From positions 4,340,501 through 4,404,500 of the forward strand of contig CAMRHE010000169.1 of assembly GCA_947044405.1 (NCBI GenBank): a DNA stretch of 64,000 bases. The letters are read 5' to 3'. Source of the DNA: Leptodactylus fallax (lineage: Eukaryota > Chordata > Amphibia > Anura > Leptodactylidae). Shown here piece by piece: positions 54,580-64,000 of the stretch; the first letter of the stretch is position 1; the number at the start of each line of letters is the position of its first letter. The notes beneath the pieces are model-generated. The model saw only the letters and a program-made list of their open reading frames with translations. It was not told where the DNA came from and ran no database searches. The position numbers and the translations under genes were made by a program.

Positions 54580-55000
54580 GGAGGCGCTGGCATGAGACTG
54601 AATGGACACTGGCAGCAAACAACGGAGCGCCGGGGACAGATGAGTATGCTTTTTTATTTTTTATTTTACACCTCCCGCACGGGACATGGGTTGCGCCAAT
54701 TCCTGGACAACCTCTTGAAAGGATTTATCCATCTTTCTAATATTGATGGCCTGTCCTTAGGATAGGCCAGCAATATTACTTCTGCGATGATAAAACAGCC
54801 AGGACCTCTGCAGATCATCGTTTCCAGGACAGTGCGGCTACAGGTAACAACTCTAGGAGCCACGCTGTTCACTTGCCATACAGCGTGTAGCAGTGGGTTT
54901 AGGTAGTGCAGTGGTGCACATGGTATGGCTCCAGACATGTTATTATCTTTAGCCGCCCTGTCTCGGTACCGCTGATCTGCAGGGGTCCTGATGTTGGGGA
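54580..55000. mobile_element. Composite TTAA-type repeat, inverted relative of 26.5-26.95 kb
   Basis: The sequence around 'ttcctggacaacctcttgaa' then 'aggatttatccatctttc' is the inverse of the junction at 26,800-26,850. The TTAA at the junction is mutated to TTGA. The fused pair therefore occurs at two loci. Confidence 0.65.
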
Positions 55001-55002
55001 AC

Positions 55003-55242
55003 TTCTGTCCATGTTATCCCCTCTCCTATCAATCAGAGAGCCTACTGTACTTTTGTTCTCTGATTGTCACATAGAGGGATAATGTAATTCCCCTCTGAGC
55101 CTTATTAGAGAGGTATTCTTCTGAAATACCCCTCTGAACACAACCAGGAAGCTTACTGGTGCTGTGACCCAGACGTTTACCATTGTCCAGGTCGCAGCGC
55201 CAATAGAGTTGCACCAAACACTTACACAACGCATGCGCAAGA
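55003..55242. repeat. Dispersed repeat (copy 2 of a direct pair)
   Basis: Direct relative of 53,340-53,592, from 'acttctgtccatgttatccc' to 'acaacgcatgcgcaag'. Past it the two loci differ. Confidence 0.7.
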
Positions 55243-55640
55243 TTTCGTTCGTGTCGATGGGAGAAAGAAGCAAAAAAGAGGAGGAGAAGGCATCAACAAC
55301 AAGGAAGAAGAGGGCGGCAATGCAGGGAGAGGAAGATGACATGGGTGTGCTCGGAAAGCCCCGGAAGGCTAATTTATATAACAAGAAAAGGGTTTTTTTG
55401 GAAAACGCCTGCAAGATTCAAGAAACGAAAAGTATGCCTACAATAGCCTTTCTAAAGGCTACATTAAGATAGGCTTAGCTAAAAATCAAAAACCGGAATG
55501 ATAGACTCCCTTTAATAAATGATGATATATTTTATTACTTACGTGGAATTCTTTATTGGGTTGGCAATTTTTGTTGAACTTCTACAGTTTAATTATTTTG
55601 ATTTGTGTTTTAGTCCTATGTTTTATCTGTTTCCTGTGAG
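55243..55640. other. No supported gene
   Basis: A Lys/Glu-rich frame of 102 codons (from 55,164) crosses this stretch, but it starts inside the dispersed repeat and has no family features. Taken as chance. Confidence 0.4.
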
Positions 55641-56416
55641 CTCCTGCAACTAGCCCAGGCTTTCGAGTTTTTGGGGGTTTCCAGCTGGGTCCCCCCACTA
55701 ACAACAGCTTGCAGACACCCTCCTGCACTCCCTGCCTCTCTCTTCGGTGAGGTCTGCGGGTCCCTTAATACCTACAGTTGGGCAACTTGGGCTCCTGTTG
55801 CGGCCTCCACATGTGCTATGCTGCCATCTTTCTGCTACTGTGGTGTCCTGGAGTGCTGTCTGGAAGGCTTTTTCCTCGGTGGAGTCCGAGATTAGCCGCG
55901 GACGACGATCCTGAGCCTTCCTCGACGGCTCTCACTGCCGGTTCCTGCCTGACATCCGGCTTCCTCTTGGGTCTCTGCCTACTGTCTCCATCGCTAACTC
56001 CTCGGGCTACTCCCGCCATGGTCTGACTGCCTGCACTTAGCTTACCTATGCAGTACAGCCTGAATCACAGCAACCCGAACCACCTCTCCTGCGACCCTCC
56101 TGCAGCTCCTTCTGGCACCCACAAGTACATCTACCATATTGGGAAAATACATCTACGATATCCACCTGCACTGTACCCGGGGCCTGCATACCCTAGAGCA
56201 CCTGTGAGCTGCTGAACCTCCTTCCCCTGCACCTACTTCAGAATATCCCTCTGCCCTGTCTGTGAGTGGAGCCCTGCTGATTTAAGACACTTCTCTGGGC
56301 TGGTTCCTTGAATACCCTAGCTGACAAATATCTGCAGTGGCCTGTAGTGCTTCATTTTCCCCTGGAGGACTTTATGTACTTCCTTCTTGATATTGGTGGC
56401 CATCTTGGATTTCTTA

Positions 56417-56612
56417 CTTTTATAATAATAATAATAATAATACATTTTATTTATATAGTGCCAACATATTCCGCTGCACTGTACAACTTGTAGGGTTCAA
56501 GTACTAACAAAAAAGATACATTACAAAGAAATAGTCAATTCACACACTGGGACTGAGGGCCCTGCTCGCAAGAGCTTACAATCTATGAGGTAGAGGGGGT
56601 GACACAAGAGGT
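56417..56612 (-). repeat. SINE-like retroposon (copy 2, inverted)
   Basis: Starts with the tail (ataataata...cattttatttatatagtg) and ends 'acacaagaggtagcagg'. It is the inverse of 46,621-46,854 over most of its length, including 'ctgctcgcaagagcttacaa'. Confidence 0.7.
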
Positions 56613-56808
56613 AGCAGGCTCTGGACTGCCTCTCCACTACCTAGGGGCCTACTAGCCTGAACACTCTATACTTTATTGTGACCATGGCACCCTGCTGTCC
56701 TCAATGGTGCTCACTCCTACTCTCTGGTGTACGCCCATCGCTCCCCCACCAGCGCTGACGACTTGATTATAACTTCTAGGCCACCCTACCGCCCGCTGCC
56801 TTGCTAAC

Positions 56809-57195
56809 ATGTCCACCACGTCTCAGAAGCCAAAAACTTGTAAACTTAGGGAAGACTCAGCAGCTTGGCATACCCTGCTCAAACTATTCAGATCTTTTTC
56901 CTTCTGACTCCGCCGGTGGTGGTTCACCTCACAGTAGTACTACTTCGCTTGCTGTCTCTGACCACAAATCTATGGCGGGTGCCGAGGCCACCGAATTGGA
57001 CCCTTTGAGTCTCCTCACTAAAATCCAGCAATTATTCTCCACTGAACTCTCTTAAGCAGTAACCAACTTCACCAAACAAATCCAAGATCTTGGCTCCAGG
57101 GTCGCAGAAATGGAAGACAAAATGAATGAGGTCACTGACACCCTGGAAGAGGATAAACCCATCTTGATGACTATGCACAGAAGTTTGAGTCCATT
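56809..57195 (+). pseudogene. L1 ORF1 N-terminal fragment (broken)
   Basis: ATG at 56,809 opens 'MSTTSQKPKTCKLRED'. The frame shifts near 56,885 into one reading 'LDPLSLLTKIQQLF', then a stop, then 'VTNFTKQIQDLGSRVAEMED', a heptad-patterned coiled coil of the type found in L1 ORF1 proteins. The RNA-binding domain is missing. Inactive. Confidence 0.5.
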
Positions 57196-57198
57196 GAT

Positions 57199-57230
57199 TT
57201 AAAGGGGTTTTCCGGGCAAAAAATACATTT
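57199..57230 (+). repeat. One end of a TTAA-type element
   Basis: ttaaaggggttttccgggca is the left terminus form; no matching right end follows before the microsatellite. Confidence 0.45.
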
Positions 57231-57629
57231 TCAAAAAAGGTCTGTTAGTGCTATTATTAGGTTAATAAGTGCACCCAAATACCTTTGAAAGTGTTTTGAG
57301 TGATTTCTGGGTTCTCTGGGAATTCCTGGCATCCTCTGCATTTGTTTACATCTGCATCTTCCTGTTCCTACAACTCCCATGATTCCTTCCTCTGCACTCA
57401 GAGCTGACTCACTCCCCCCCCCCTCTCTCACACACTCCCCCTTCCTATTTCTCTGGCTAGCCCGCCCACTACACCCTCAGCAGCCATCTTTAGACTCCTA
57501 GTTCTCACTCCATAACTTTCTCCTTGGGGTGTAATATTTGTAAACGCCTCCATATATCATCATTACAGTCACACAGAGAAAACACCAGGCCAAGAATCAA
57601 TTCTTCATGCTTTTTAGGAATTTGTTAAA
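57231..57629. other. No gene seen
   Basis: C-run near 57,415-57,422; no recognisable frame. Confidence 0.45.
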
Positions 57630-57649
57630 TATATATATATATATATATA
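57630..57649. repeat. TA microsatellite (left edge of Tc1 pair)
   Basis: An atatatat run; related short TA tracts separate the two Tc1 copies (59,280-59,291) and follow them (60,907-60,930). Confidence 0.85.
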
Positions 57650-59279
57650 CAGTACAGACCAAAAGTTTGGACACACCTTCTCATTCCAAGAGTTTTCTGT
57701 ATTTTCATGACTATAAAAATTGTAGATTCACACTGAAGGCATCAAAACTATGAATTAACACATGTGGAATTATATACTTAACAAAAAAGTGTGAAACAAC
57801 TGAAAATATGTCTTATATTCTAGGTTCTTCAAAGTAGCCACCTTTTGCTTTGATTACTGCTTTGCACACTCTTGGCATTCTCTTGATGAGCTTCAAGAGG
57901 TAGTCACCTGAAATGGTCTTCCAACAGTCTTGAAGGAGTCCCCAGAGATGCTTAGAACTTGTTGACCCTTTTGCCTTCACTCTGCGGTCCAGCTCACCCC
58001 AAACCATCTCAATTGGGTTCAGGTCTGGTGACTGTGGAGGCCAGGTCATCTGGCGTAGCACCCCATCACTCTCCTTCTTGGTCAAATAGCCCTTACACAG
58101 TCTGGAGGTGTGTTTGGGGTCATTGTCCTGTTGAAAAATAAATGATGGTCCAACTAAACGCAAACCGGATGGAATAGCATGCCGCTGCAAAATGCTGTGG
58201 TAACCATGCTGGTTCAGTATTCCTTCAATTTTGAATAAATCCCCAACAGTGTCACCAGCAAAGCACCCCCACACCATCACACCTCCTCCTCCATGCTTCA
58301 CGGTGGGAACCAGGCATGTAGAGTCCATTTCTTCACCTTTTCTGCGTCGCACAAAGACACGGTGGTTGGAACCAAAGATCTCAAATTTGGACTCATCAGA
58401 CCAAAGCACAGATTTCCACAGGTCTAATGTCCATTCCTTGTGTTCTTTAGCCCAAACAAGTCTCTTCTGCTTGTTGCCTGTCCTTAGCAGTGGTTTCCTA
58501 GCAGCTATTTTACCATGAAGGCCTGCTGCACACAGTCTCCTCTTAACAGTTGTTGTAGAGATGTGTCTGCTGCTAGAACTCTGTGTGGCATTGACCTGGT
58601 CTCTAATCTGAGCTGCTGTTAACCTGCAATTTCTGAGGCTGGTGACTCGGATGAACTTATCCTCCGCAGCAGAGGTGACTCTTGGTCTTCCTTTCCTGGG
58701 GCGGTCCTCATGTGAGCCAGTTTCTTTGTAGCGCTTGATGGTTTTGGCCACTGCACTTGGGGACACTTTCAAAGTTTTCCCAATTTTTTGGACTGACTGA
58801 CCTTCATTTCTTAAAGTAATGATGGCCACTCATTTTTCTTTACTTAGCTGCTTTTTTCTTGCCATAATACAAATTCTAACACTCCATTCAGTAGGACTAT
58901 CAGCTGTGTATCCACCTGACTTCTGAACAACACAACTGAAGGTCCCAACCCCATTTATAAGGCAAGAAATCCCACTTATTAAACCTGACAGGGCACACCT
59001 GTGAAGTGAAAACCATTTCATGTGACTACCTCTTGAAGCTCATCAAGAGAATGCCAAGAGTGTGCAAAGCAGTAATCAAAGCAAAAGGTGACTACTTTGA
59101 AGAACCTAGAATATAAGACATATTTTCAGTTGTTTCACACTTTTTTGTTAAGTATATAATTCCACATGTGTTAATTCATAGTTTTGATGCCTTCAGTGTG
59201 AATCTACAATTTTTGTAGTCATGAAAATACAGAAAACTCTTGGAATGAGAAGGTGTGTCCAAACTTTTGGTCTGTACTG
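57650..59279 (-). mobile_element. Tc1/mariner DD38E transposon, copy A (1,630 bp)
   Basis: TA lies on both sides. The termini cagtacagaccaaaagtttg and the inverse start inverted repeats of about 268 bp (57,650-57,917 and 59,012-59,279). These are so long that the left one contains the last 35 codons of the transposase including its stop. The D-D-38 residues-E spacing fits the DD38E lineage described in animals as Intruder (family knowledge; not searched here). Confidence 0.92.
57813..58865 (-). pseudogene. Tc1-type DD38E transposase, copy A (one premature stop)
   Basis: The natural start is ATG at 58,865 ('MARKKQLSKEK'), but codon 12 is TGA (58,830-58,832); copy B has CGA there, so this is a CpG-type change. 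Beyond it 338 codons are open. The N-terminal helix-turn-helix is followed by a 'KGRPR' linker. Numbering from the codon after the stop, the catalytic residues are D145 ('WSDESKF'), D235 ('QQDNDPKH') and E274 ('NPIEMVW'), with 38 residues between the last two. The 'KHGGGGVMVW' box is present. Without read-through or an internal GTG start, the protein would not be made in full. Confidence 0.9.
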
Positions 59280-59291
59280 TATATATATATA

Positions 59292-60906
59292 CAGTACAGA
59301 CCAAAAGTTTGGACACACCTTCTCATTCCAAGAGTTTTCTGTATTTTCAAGACTATAAAAATTGTAGATTCACACTGAAGGCATCAAAACTATGAATTAA
59401 CACATGTGGAATTATATACTTAACAAAAAAGTGTGAAACAACTGAAAATATGTCTTATATTCTAGGTTCTTCAAAGTAGCCACCTTTTGCTTTGATTACT
59501 GCTTTTCACACTCTTGGCATTCTCTTGATGAGCTTCAAGAGGTAGTCACCTGAAATGGTTTTCTAACAGTCTTGAAGGAGTTCCCAGAGATGCTTAGCAC
59601 TTGTTGGCCTTCACTCTGCGGTCCAGCTCACCCCAAACCATCTTGATTGGGTTCAGGTCTGGTGACTGTGGAAGCCAGGTCATCTGGCGTAGCAACCCAT
59701 CACTCTCCTTCTTGGTCAAATAGCCCTTACACAGTCTGGAGGTGTGTTTGGGGTCATTGTACTGTTGAAAAATAAATGATGGTCCAACTAAACGCAAACC
59801 GGATGGAATAGCATGCCGCTGCAAGATGCTGTGGTAACCGTGCTGGTTCAGTATTCCTTCAACTTTGAATAAATCCCCAACAGTGTCACCAGCAAAGCAC
59901 CATCACACCTCCTCCTCCATGCTTCACGGTGGGAACCAGGCATGTAGAGTCCATTCATTCACCTTTTCTGCGTCGCACAAAGACACGGTGGTTGGAACCA
60001 AAGATCTCAAATTTGGACTCATCAGACCAAAGTACAGATTTCCACAGGTCTAATGTCCATTCCTTGTGTTCTTTAGCCCAAACAAATCTCTTCTGCTTGT
60101 TGCCTGTCCTTAGCAGTGGTTTCCTAGCAGCTATTTTACCATGAAGGCCTGCTGCACACAGTTTCCTCTTAACAGTTGTTGTAGAGATGTGTCTGCTGCT
60201 AGAACTCTGTGTGGCATTGACCTGGTCTCTAATCTGAGCTGCTGTTAACCTGCGATTTCTGAGGCTGGTGACTCGGATGAACTTATCCTCCGCAGCAGAG
60301 GTGACTCTTGGTCTTCCTTTCCTGGGGCGGTCCTCATGTGAGCCAGTTTCTTTGTAGCGCTTGATGGTTTTGGCCACTGCACTTGGGGACACTTTCAAAG
60401 TTTTACCAATTTTTCGGACTGACTGACCTTCATTTCATAAAGTAATGATGGCCACTCGTTTTTCTTTACTTATCTGCTTTTTTTCTTGCCATAATACAAA
60501 TTCTAACACTCCATTCAGTAGGACTATCAGCTGTGTATCCACCTGACTTCTGAACAACACAACTGATGGTCCCAACCCCATTTATAAGGCAAGAAATCCC
60601 ACTTATTAAACCTGACAGGGCACACCTGTGAAGTGAAAACCATTTCAAGTGACTACCTCTTGAAGCTCATCAAGAGAATGCCAAGAGTGTGAAAAGCAGT
60701 AATCAAAGCAAAAGGTGGCTACTTTGAAGAACCTAGAATATAAGACATATTTTCAGTTGTTTCACACTTTTTTGTTAAGTATATAATTCCACATGTGTTA
60801 ATTCATAGTTTTGATGCCTTCAGTGTGAATCTACAATTTTTATAGTCATGAAAATACAGAAAACTCTTGGAATGAGAAGATGTGTCCAAACGTTTGGTCT
60901 GTACTG
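59292..60906 (-). mobile_element. Tc1/mariner DD38E transposon, copy B (1,615 bp)
   Basis: Same family, same orientation, 12 bp beyond copy A across a TA tract. TA flanks lie at 59,290-59,291 and 60,907-60,908. Both long inverted repeats are present. It is slightly shorter owing to small deletions. Confidence 0.92.
59455..60492 (-). pseudogene. Tc1-type DD38E transposase, copy B (several lesions)
   Basis: Start ATG at 60,492. An extra A in the 'gcaagaaaaaaagc' run shifts the frame within the first ten codons, and a TGA replaces the Arg codon after 'IITL'. The middle (60,398-59,955) is open, with 'WSDESKFEIFG' (first catalytic Asp). A small deletion near 59,900 breaks the 'HGGGG' box. The next stretch (59,824-59,594) has 'QQYNDPKH', where the second catalytic Asp has become Tyr, and 'NPIKMVW', where the catalytic Glu is Lys. 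Dead copy. Confidence 0.9.
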
Positions 60907-60930
60907 TATATATATATATGTATATATATA

Positions 60931-62052
60931 TGTGGCATCCCAGAGCTGGCTATGGCTGGGCTGAGGGTGATCTCTGTGCATTGTATTATTTCCTGTTGCT
61001 TCATAGCCTGTGTGACATAGCAGGGGGTCCTGAGTCTCACACAACACAGCGCCACCTAGTGAGCCTCACACATGCATTACACCTCCCATAGGATTGAATA
61101 GTAACCAAATGTCCAATGGGAGGACATTGCCTGGGAAAAGGGGAGGAGTCAGCTGATCACTGGGTCCCCATGGTAACACCCCTGCAGGAAGGTCCTGCGT
61201 GTGAGGAGTTAGAAGTGTGGAGTGTTAGGAGGAGGAGGTGAGGAGATAAGTGTGATGTCCTGTGAAGAAAGCAGTGAGTTTAGTGCAGGAATCTCAAGTC
61301 CTAGACAGGCCCAGGAAGGTTGGAGAGCTGACAGACTCCAGCTATTCAGAAGATCCTGTCCCCTGTCTGCCTAGCCATCGCCCTGAAGGAAGTCAAGCAT
61401 CATCATCTTGTCAGCATGAGACTGTGGAGAGAACATTCTGGAACACGTGCTCCATAGCAAGTATCACAGGATCCAGGGGCCAAGGCCAGACCTGTGGAAT
61501 ATCCTGCCACCCTGACTATTGCACCCCGAAACTCTGAGCTATCAGGACCACATAACGTGAGTGGGGAATATTATGTACTAGTATCATGGTGGGCATCCTC
61601 CTATGTGCCAAATAGGAGCCCAGACGCACCTTAGGGCTGTAACACTGAAGTATAAGGGGCTAGGAACACCTTTCATCAAGTCTACCCTGCACCCCAGGAC
61701 TTTGCTGTGTCACCAGGCGTACCCCGTTGTTTTGTATTGAAGAAACTGTTTAAGCATTTGTGCCTCCACACCCATGGAAGTAAAAGTTCAACTTTACAAC
61801 CGTTTCTGTGTCTGACTCTGCACCGACAACATCAGGGCGCCCCAAACACCACCAGTCGGCACAGTATAGGGGAAGCGCCCCGGGGGAACAATCACCACCA
61901 ACATTTGTGCAGCCCCCTCATCACCGGTACCAGTGGTGGTAACGTGGGACAGCACCAGCGCTGCGCCCTCGTGCCCAGAGACCGTGACAAGTCTGCGCTG
62001 TTTGCACCCCCGCAATCCCAACTGCAGCGTTACCTTCCATCTGGTCACCGCA
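60931..62052 (+). mobile_element. 5' LTR of a Ty3/gypsy-type element
   Basis: It begins TGTGGCATCCC directly after a TA tract and is placed to end at ...caccgca (62,052), eight bases before the primer site. The right border is inferred because the partner LTR lies beyond the window. Length about 1.12 kb. Frames across it are not conserved-looking. Confidence 0.6.
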
Positions 62053-62060
62053 AGAAAAAC

Positions 62061-62078
62061 TGGCGTCACGAACAGGAT
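62061..62078 (+). promoter_or_regulatory. Primer-binding site, tRNA-Ser type
   Basis: tggcgtcacgaacaggat is complementary to the 3' end (with CCA) of vertebrate tRNA-Ser as I recall that tRNA's acceptor and T-arm sequence. It is the minus-strand cDNA priming site. Its position supports the LTR border upstream. Confidence 0.7.
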
Positions 62079-62816
62079 ACGGGTGTGTGCCATTTTGAGA
62101 AAGTCGCCACGAAAGGTGCGCCAAATTGTCTCCAGAGCATCGGTCTTTATTGTGGACTTTGCTAAGATCAAGTTTATTCCCTGAGAGTGCTTGCCACAAA
62201 GAGGGGGAGTCCTATACCCCTGAAGTAAGCCCTAAAGACTGTCCTCTCAGTGTGTTATAGCCCTGGAAGAGTTAAAACGCCCAGGACTTGTTTGCTGCGC
62301 CACATCGCTGTGTAAGAACGCCCACAAAGGGTTAACTGTACCTTGCAAAAGTGCGGGAGATTTTTAGCACTGCCCATGAGGCCAGGAGACCCATCTGCCG
62401 CCATCTTAGGAGAGCCCAGAATGCTGAGCGCAATGCTCCAGCGCACCCATACAAGAAAGTGAAAGGCGAACGTGCCAGCGCCATTTCTGACTCTCCGGTG
62501 CCGCATCACCGTCCCTGTTGTGCACCGCTGATCTCTGGTCCACGCTGCAGTTGCTGTCAGTGAGTACTGTGCCTCCCTGTCCTTGTCTTCAGTCCTCCCA
62601 CGGCCCCAGCGAGTGTTTTCCGTGTACAGTGTCCGTGGGGAGTGCCACCATTAAAGAGGGGGAGCACACCGTCAGCCTGCATCACAGTGACTCTGTTAAT
62701 AGCTACAGCATTCTTAAAGGGACAGCATTCCAAGTTGTAGTCTCCATTCCCTGCCAGCAAGCAGTTGAGTTTCTTAAAGAGACGGCGACCTAATTTCAGT
62801 CATACCTGCAAACAAC
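62079..62816 (+). other. Leader between primer site and gag
   Basis: About 740 bases with no conserved frame; expected to hold packaging signals. Short frames on both strands are taken as chance. Confidence 0.5.
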
Positions 62817-63905
62817 ATGACTGACCAAAGTGACATTGTGCCATCTGTTTCTAGTGATCCAGCAGTGCCCATGGCGAGCAGCCTACCATTCTCCATGCCA
62901 TTTTACCCTGGCGCACCATGGCTGCCGCGCTACAAAGGGGAGGCGCATACCCTCAGGGACTTTCGTGAGAAGATACTGTCTCTCTTCCAGTTCTATCCTC
63001 TGAATACAGAACAGCAGATACAGATCCTGCTGGGCCAGCTTGAGGGTGCTGCAGCTAGGGAGGTCAAATCCTGGCCTGCCTCTGACAAAAGAACCCCTGG
63101 GCAAATTCTGGACAAACTCCAGGTGAACTTTGACGTGCGATCTGTCTCCGAGGTAAAGATGCGCTTCTTTTCCAGACGACAACTACCTGGTGAGACCCTG
63201 CGGGACTATGCTTTATCCCTCCAAGAGGCGTTCAGAGCTGTGGTGCAAGTGGATCCACGTGAGAATGTGGACTCTGATAAAATCTTGCTTGACCGCTTCA
63301 TAGAAGGGGCAGGTACCACATTGCTCCAGAGTCAGTTGCGAATGCTTGCTGCACAACATCCCAGCATCACGTTTGCTGACTTCAAGGCCCTTGCCATCCA
63401 GGTCTTGGGACAGGAGCAGCCCCAGCCGAGCCCAGTCATCTGTGCTCCCTCACCTGGACCCTCAACAAGCATTGCTCCAGTTGTCCTGTCACTACCTCTG
63501 GGTACCTCACCTGCTGCCCAAACTGCGCAGACTACACCAGCAGACTCCAGAGATGACCTTCTGGCCCGAGTGGATCATCTGACCCGTGCCATGGAACAGA
63601 TCACCGTCCGTCTAGATCGTCTGACCCAGCCGTCTTCATCGTCCAGTGATCCTTTGCGAAGTCTCAACATCTCACCTGAGTCGCCGCCCAGACGTCCGTC
63701 TTCAGTGAAACCTCCACAGAGTGAGAGGCCATACTGTAGCTATTGCCATAGATATGGACACACCAGGCCTCAGTGTTTTCAGTTAAACGGGCCACCCCCG
63801 AGGCAGCGGGCCGCCCCTCGGGAGGAAAGAAGAAGGGCCCAGGTGAATCTTCAGTGCCATTGTCACGCTTCGTCTCAGCCTGCCCACACATCACAATCCG
63901 GGTGA
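62817..63905 (+). CDS. Gag of Ty3/gypsy-type element (362 aa)
   Basis: Structural protein that would assemble particles and bind element RNA. Residues about 30-200 form a helical capsid region with the retrotransposon-gag style 'HTLRDFREKILSLF', 'LGQLEGAAAREVKSW', 'FFSRRQLPGETLRDYALSLQ' and 'DRFIEGAG'. A Pro/Ser-rich linker with a heptad stretch ('RVDHLTRAMEQITVRLDRL') follows. A CCHC knuckle, 'CSYCHRYGHTRPQC', lies near residue 305. The capsid style recalls the Ty3-type gags that gave rise to vertebrate PNMA-like genes, but that link is a guess. The frame starts at an ATG after the leader and stops at 63,905. Protease is in the -1 frame and overlaps. Confidence 0.85.
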   Translation: MTDQSDIVPSVSSDPAVPMASSLPFSMPFYPGAPWLPRYKGEAHTLRDFREKILSLFQFYPLNTEQQIQILLGQLEGAAAREVKSWPASDKRTPGQILDKLQVNFDVRSVSEVKMRFFSRRQLPGETLRDYALSLQEAFRAVVQVDPRENVDSDKILLDRFIEGAGTTLLQSQLRMLAAQHPSITFADFKALAIQVLGQEQPQPSPVICAPSPGPSTSIAPVVLSLPLGTSPAAQTAQTTPADSRDDLLARVDHLTRAMEQITVRLDRLTQPSSSSSDPLRSLNISPESPPRRPSSVKPPQSERPYCSYCHRYGHTRPQCFQLNGPPPRQRAAPREERRRAQVNLQCHCHASSQPAHTSQSG

Positions 63906-64000
63906 ACGGCGTCCCTCTGACAGCGTTGGTGGACACTGGATCTCAGGTAACAACCCTGCGCAAGCAGGTGTTCCTTGAACATTGGGACTTAGGTGTGTTG
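63770..64000 (+). CDS. Protease start (−1 frame), partial at window end
   Basis: In the frame one base behind gag, the stretch is open from at least 63,770. It reads 'ITIRVNGVPLTALVDTGSQV' from about 63,890, the retropepsin beta-hairpin with the catalytic DTG triad (Asp near 63,932). It continues to the window edge. Expression would need a -1 shift in the overlap. A specific slippery site was not identified. The N-terminal limit is uncertain. Confidence 0.72.

Larger units (their letters stand above)
55641..57198 (+). mobile_element. L1-type 5' region with start of ORF1, interrupted
   Basis: GC-rich, C-rich leader-like DNA (5' UTR type) leads to a short ORF1-like start. A SINE-like copy is inserted at 56,417-56,612 and the 3' side is cut by a TTAA-type end at 57,199. 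The left limit is a guess from the composition change. The clade is inferred only from the ORF1 coiled-coil style. Confidence 0.45.
60931..64000 (+). mobile_element. Ty3/gypsy-type LTR element, 5' part, runs off window
   Basis: LTR, tRNA primer site, leader, gag and the beginning of protease are seen in order on the plus strand. Pol and the 3' LTR would lie beyond 64,000. Gag is fully open, suggesting a young copy. Confidence 0.82.

Noticed and set aside
55164..55472. Lys/Glu-rich 102-codon frame as a small gene
   Set aside because: It starts inside a dispersed repeat, the other repeat copy does not keep the frame, and there is no family resemblance.
61707..62171. Frames of 125-152 codons around the gypsy primer site
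   Set aside because: They lie across the LTR end and leader on both strands, overlap each other, and have no domain.

Overview
The window looks like repeat-dense, non-coding vertebrate nuclear DNA, most likely from a frog. This is inferred from the mix of element families, not from a host gene. No host protein-coding gene, rRNA or tRNA could be supported. Nearly every credible reading frame belongs to a transposable element. There are several Tc1/mariner families, hAT elements with 8-bp target duplications, many TTAA-type (Kolobok/T2-like) miniature elements, L1 and CR1/L2/Rex-type LINE pieces, a Ngaro-like tyrosine-recombinase retrotransposon, two Ty3/gypsy-type elements and three solo LTRs.

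Layout. 0-5.2 kb: fold-back repeats, a hAT miniature element with a second hAT nested in it, and a 5'-truncated L1 composite bracketed by a 16-bp duplication. 5.25-6.8 kb: first copy of a Tc1-like DD35E transposon with an open transposase. 9.2-12.5 kb: TTAA-type element with hairpins, a mariner miniature element and another TTAA element. 12.7-18.1 kb: Ngaro-like element on the minus strand (gag, RT/RNase H, tyrosine recombinase, SGNH hydrolase); only the hydrolase frame is fully open. 19.2-20.9 kb: intact DD34E Tc1 element. 21.7-23.3 kb: second DD35E copy. 23.8-25.2 kb: decayed Tc1. 26.5-28.1 kb: chain of TTAA elements. 28.9-31.7 kb: decayed Tc1 split by a solo LTR. 31.7-39 kb: mostly featureless AT-rich DNA with old repeat pieces. 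39.1-40.1 kb: second solo LTR. 43.2-45.9 kb: Gmr1-like LTR element with a SCAN-like gag, protease directly followed by integrase, and no RT. 46.6-49.3 kb: SINE-like copies and a LINE 3' end. 49.6-50.8 kb: hAT element carrying a 30-bp minisatellite. 51.2-52.1 kb: third solo LTR. 52.3-55.2 kb: TTAA elements, a long palindrome and a duplicated ~240-bp repeat. 55.6-57.2 kb: L1 5' region. 57.65-60.9 kb: two tandem DD38E Tc1 copies in a TA microsatellite. 60.9 kb to the end: 5' part of a Ty3/gypsy element (LTR, tRNA-Ser primer site, gag, start of protease) that runs off the window.

How the parts relate. The elements form a layered insertion record. The solo LTR at 29.5 kb is younger than the Tc1 it splits. 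The DD35E element at 5.25 kb sits at the edge of the L1 target duplication. The gypsy element landed in the TA tract beside the DD38E pair. Two DD35E copies of identical length with five amino-acid differences, plus an open DD34E transposase, point to recent DNA-transposon activity. Nothing here looks like a host pathway or operon. The most unusual items are the RT-less Gmr1-like element, the Ngaro element whose hydrolase alone stays open, and the DD38E element whose transposase 3' end lies inside its terminal inverted repeat.
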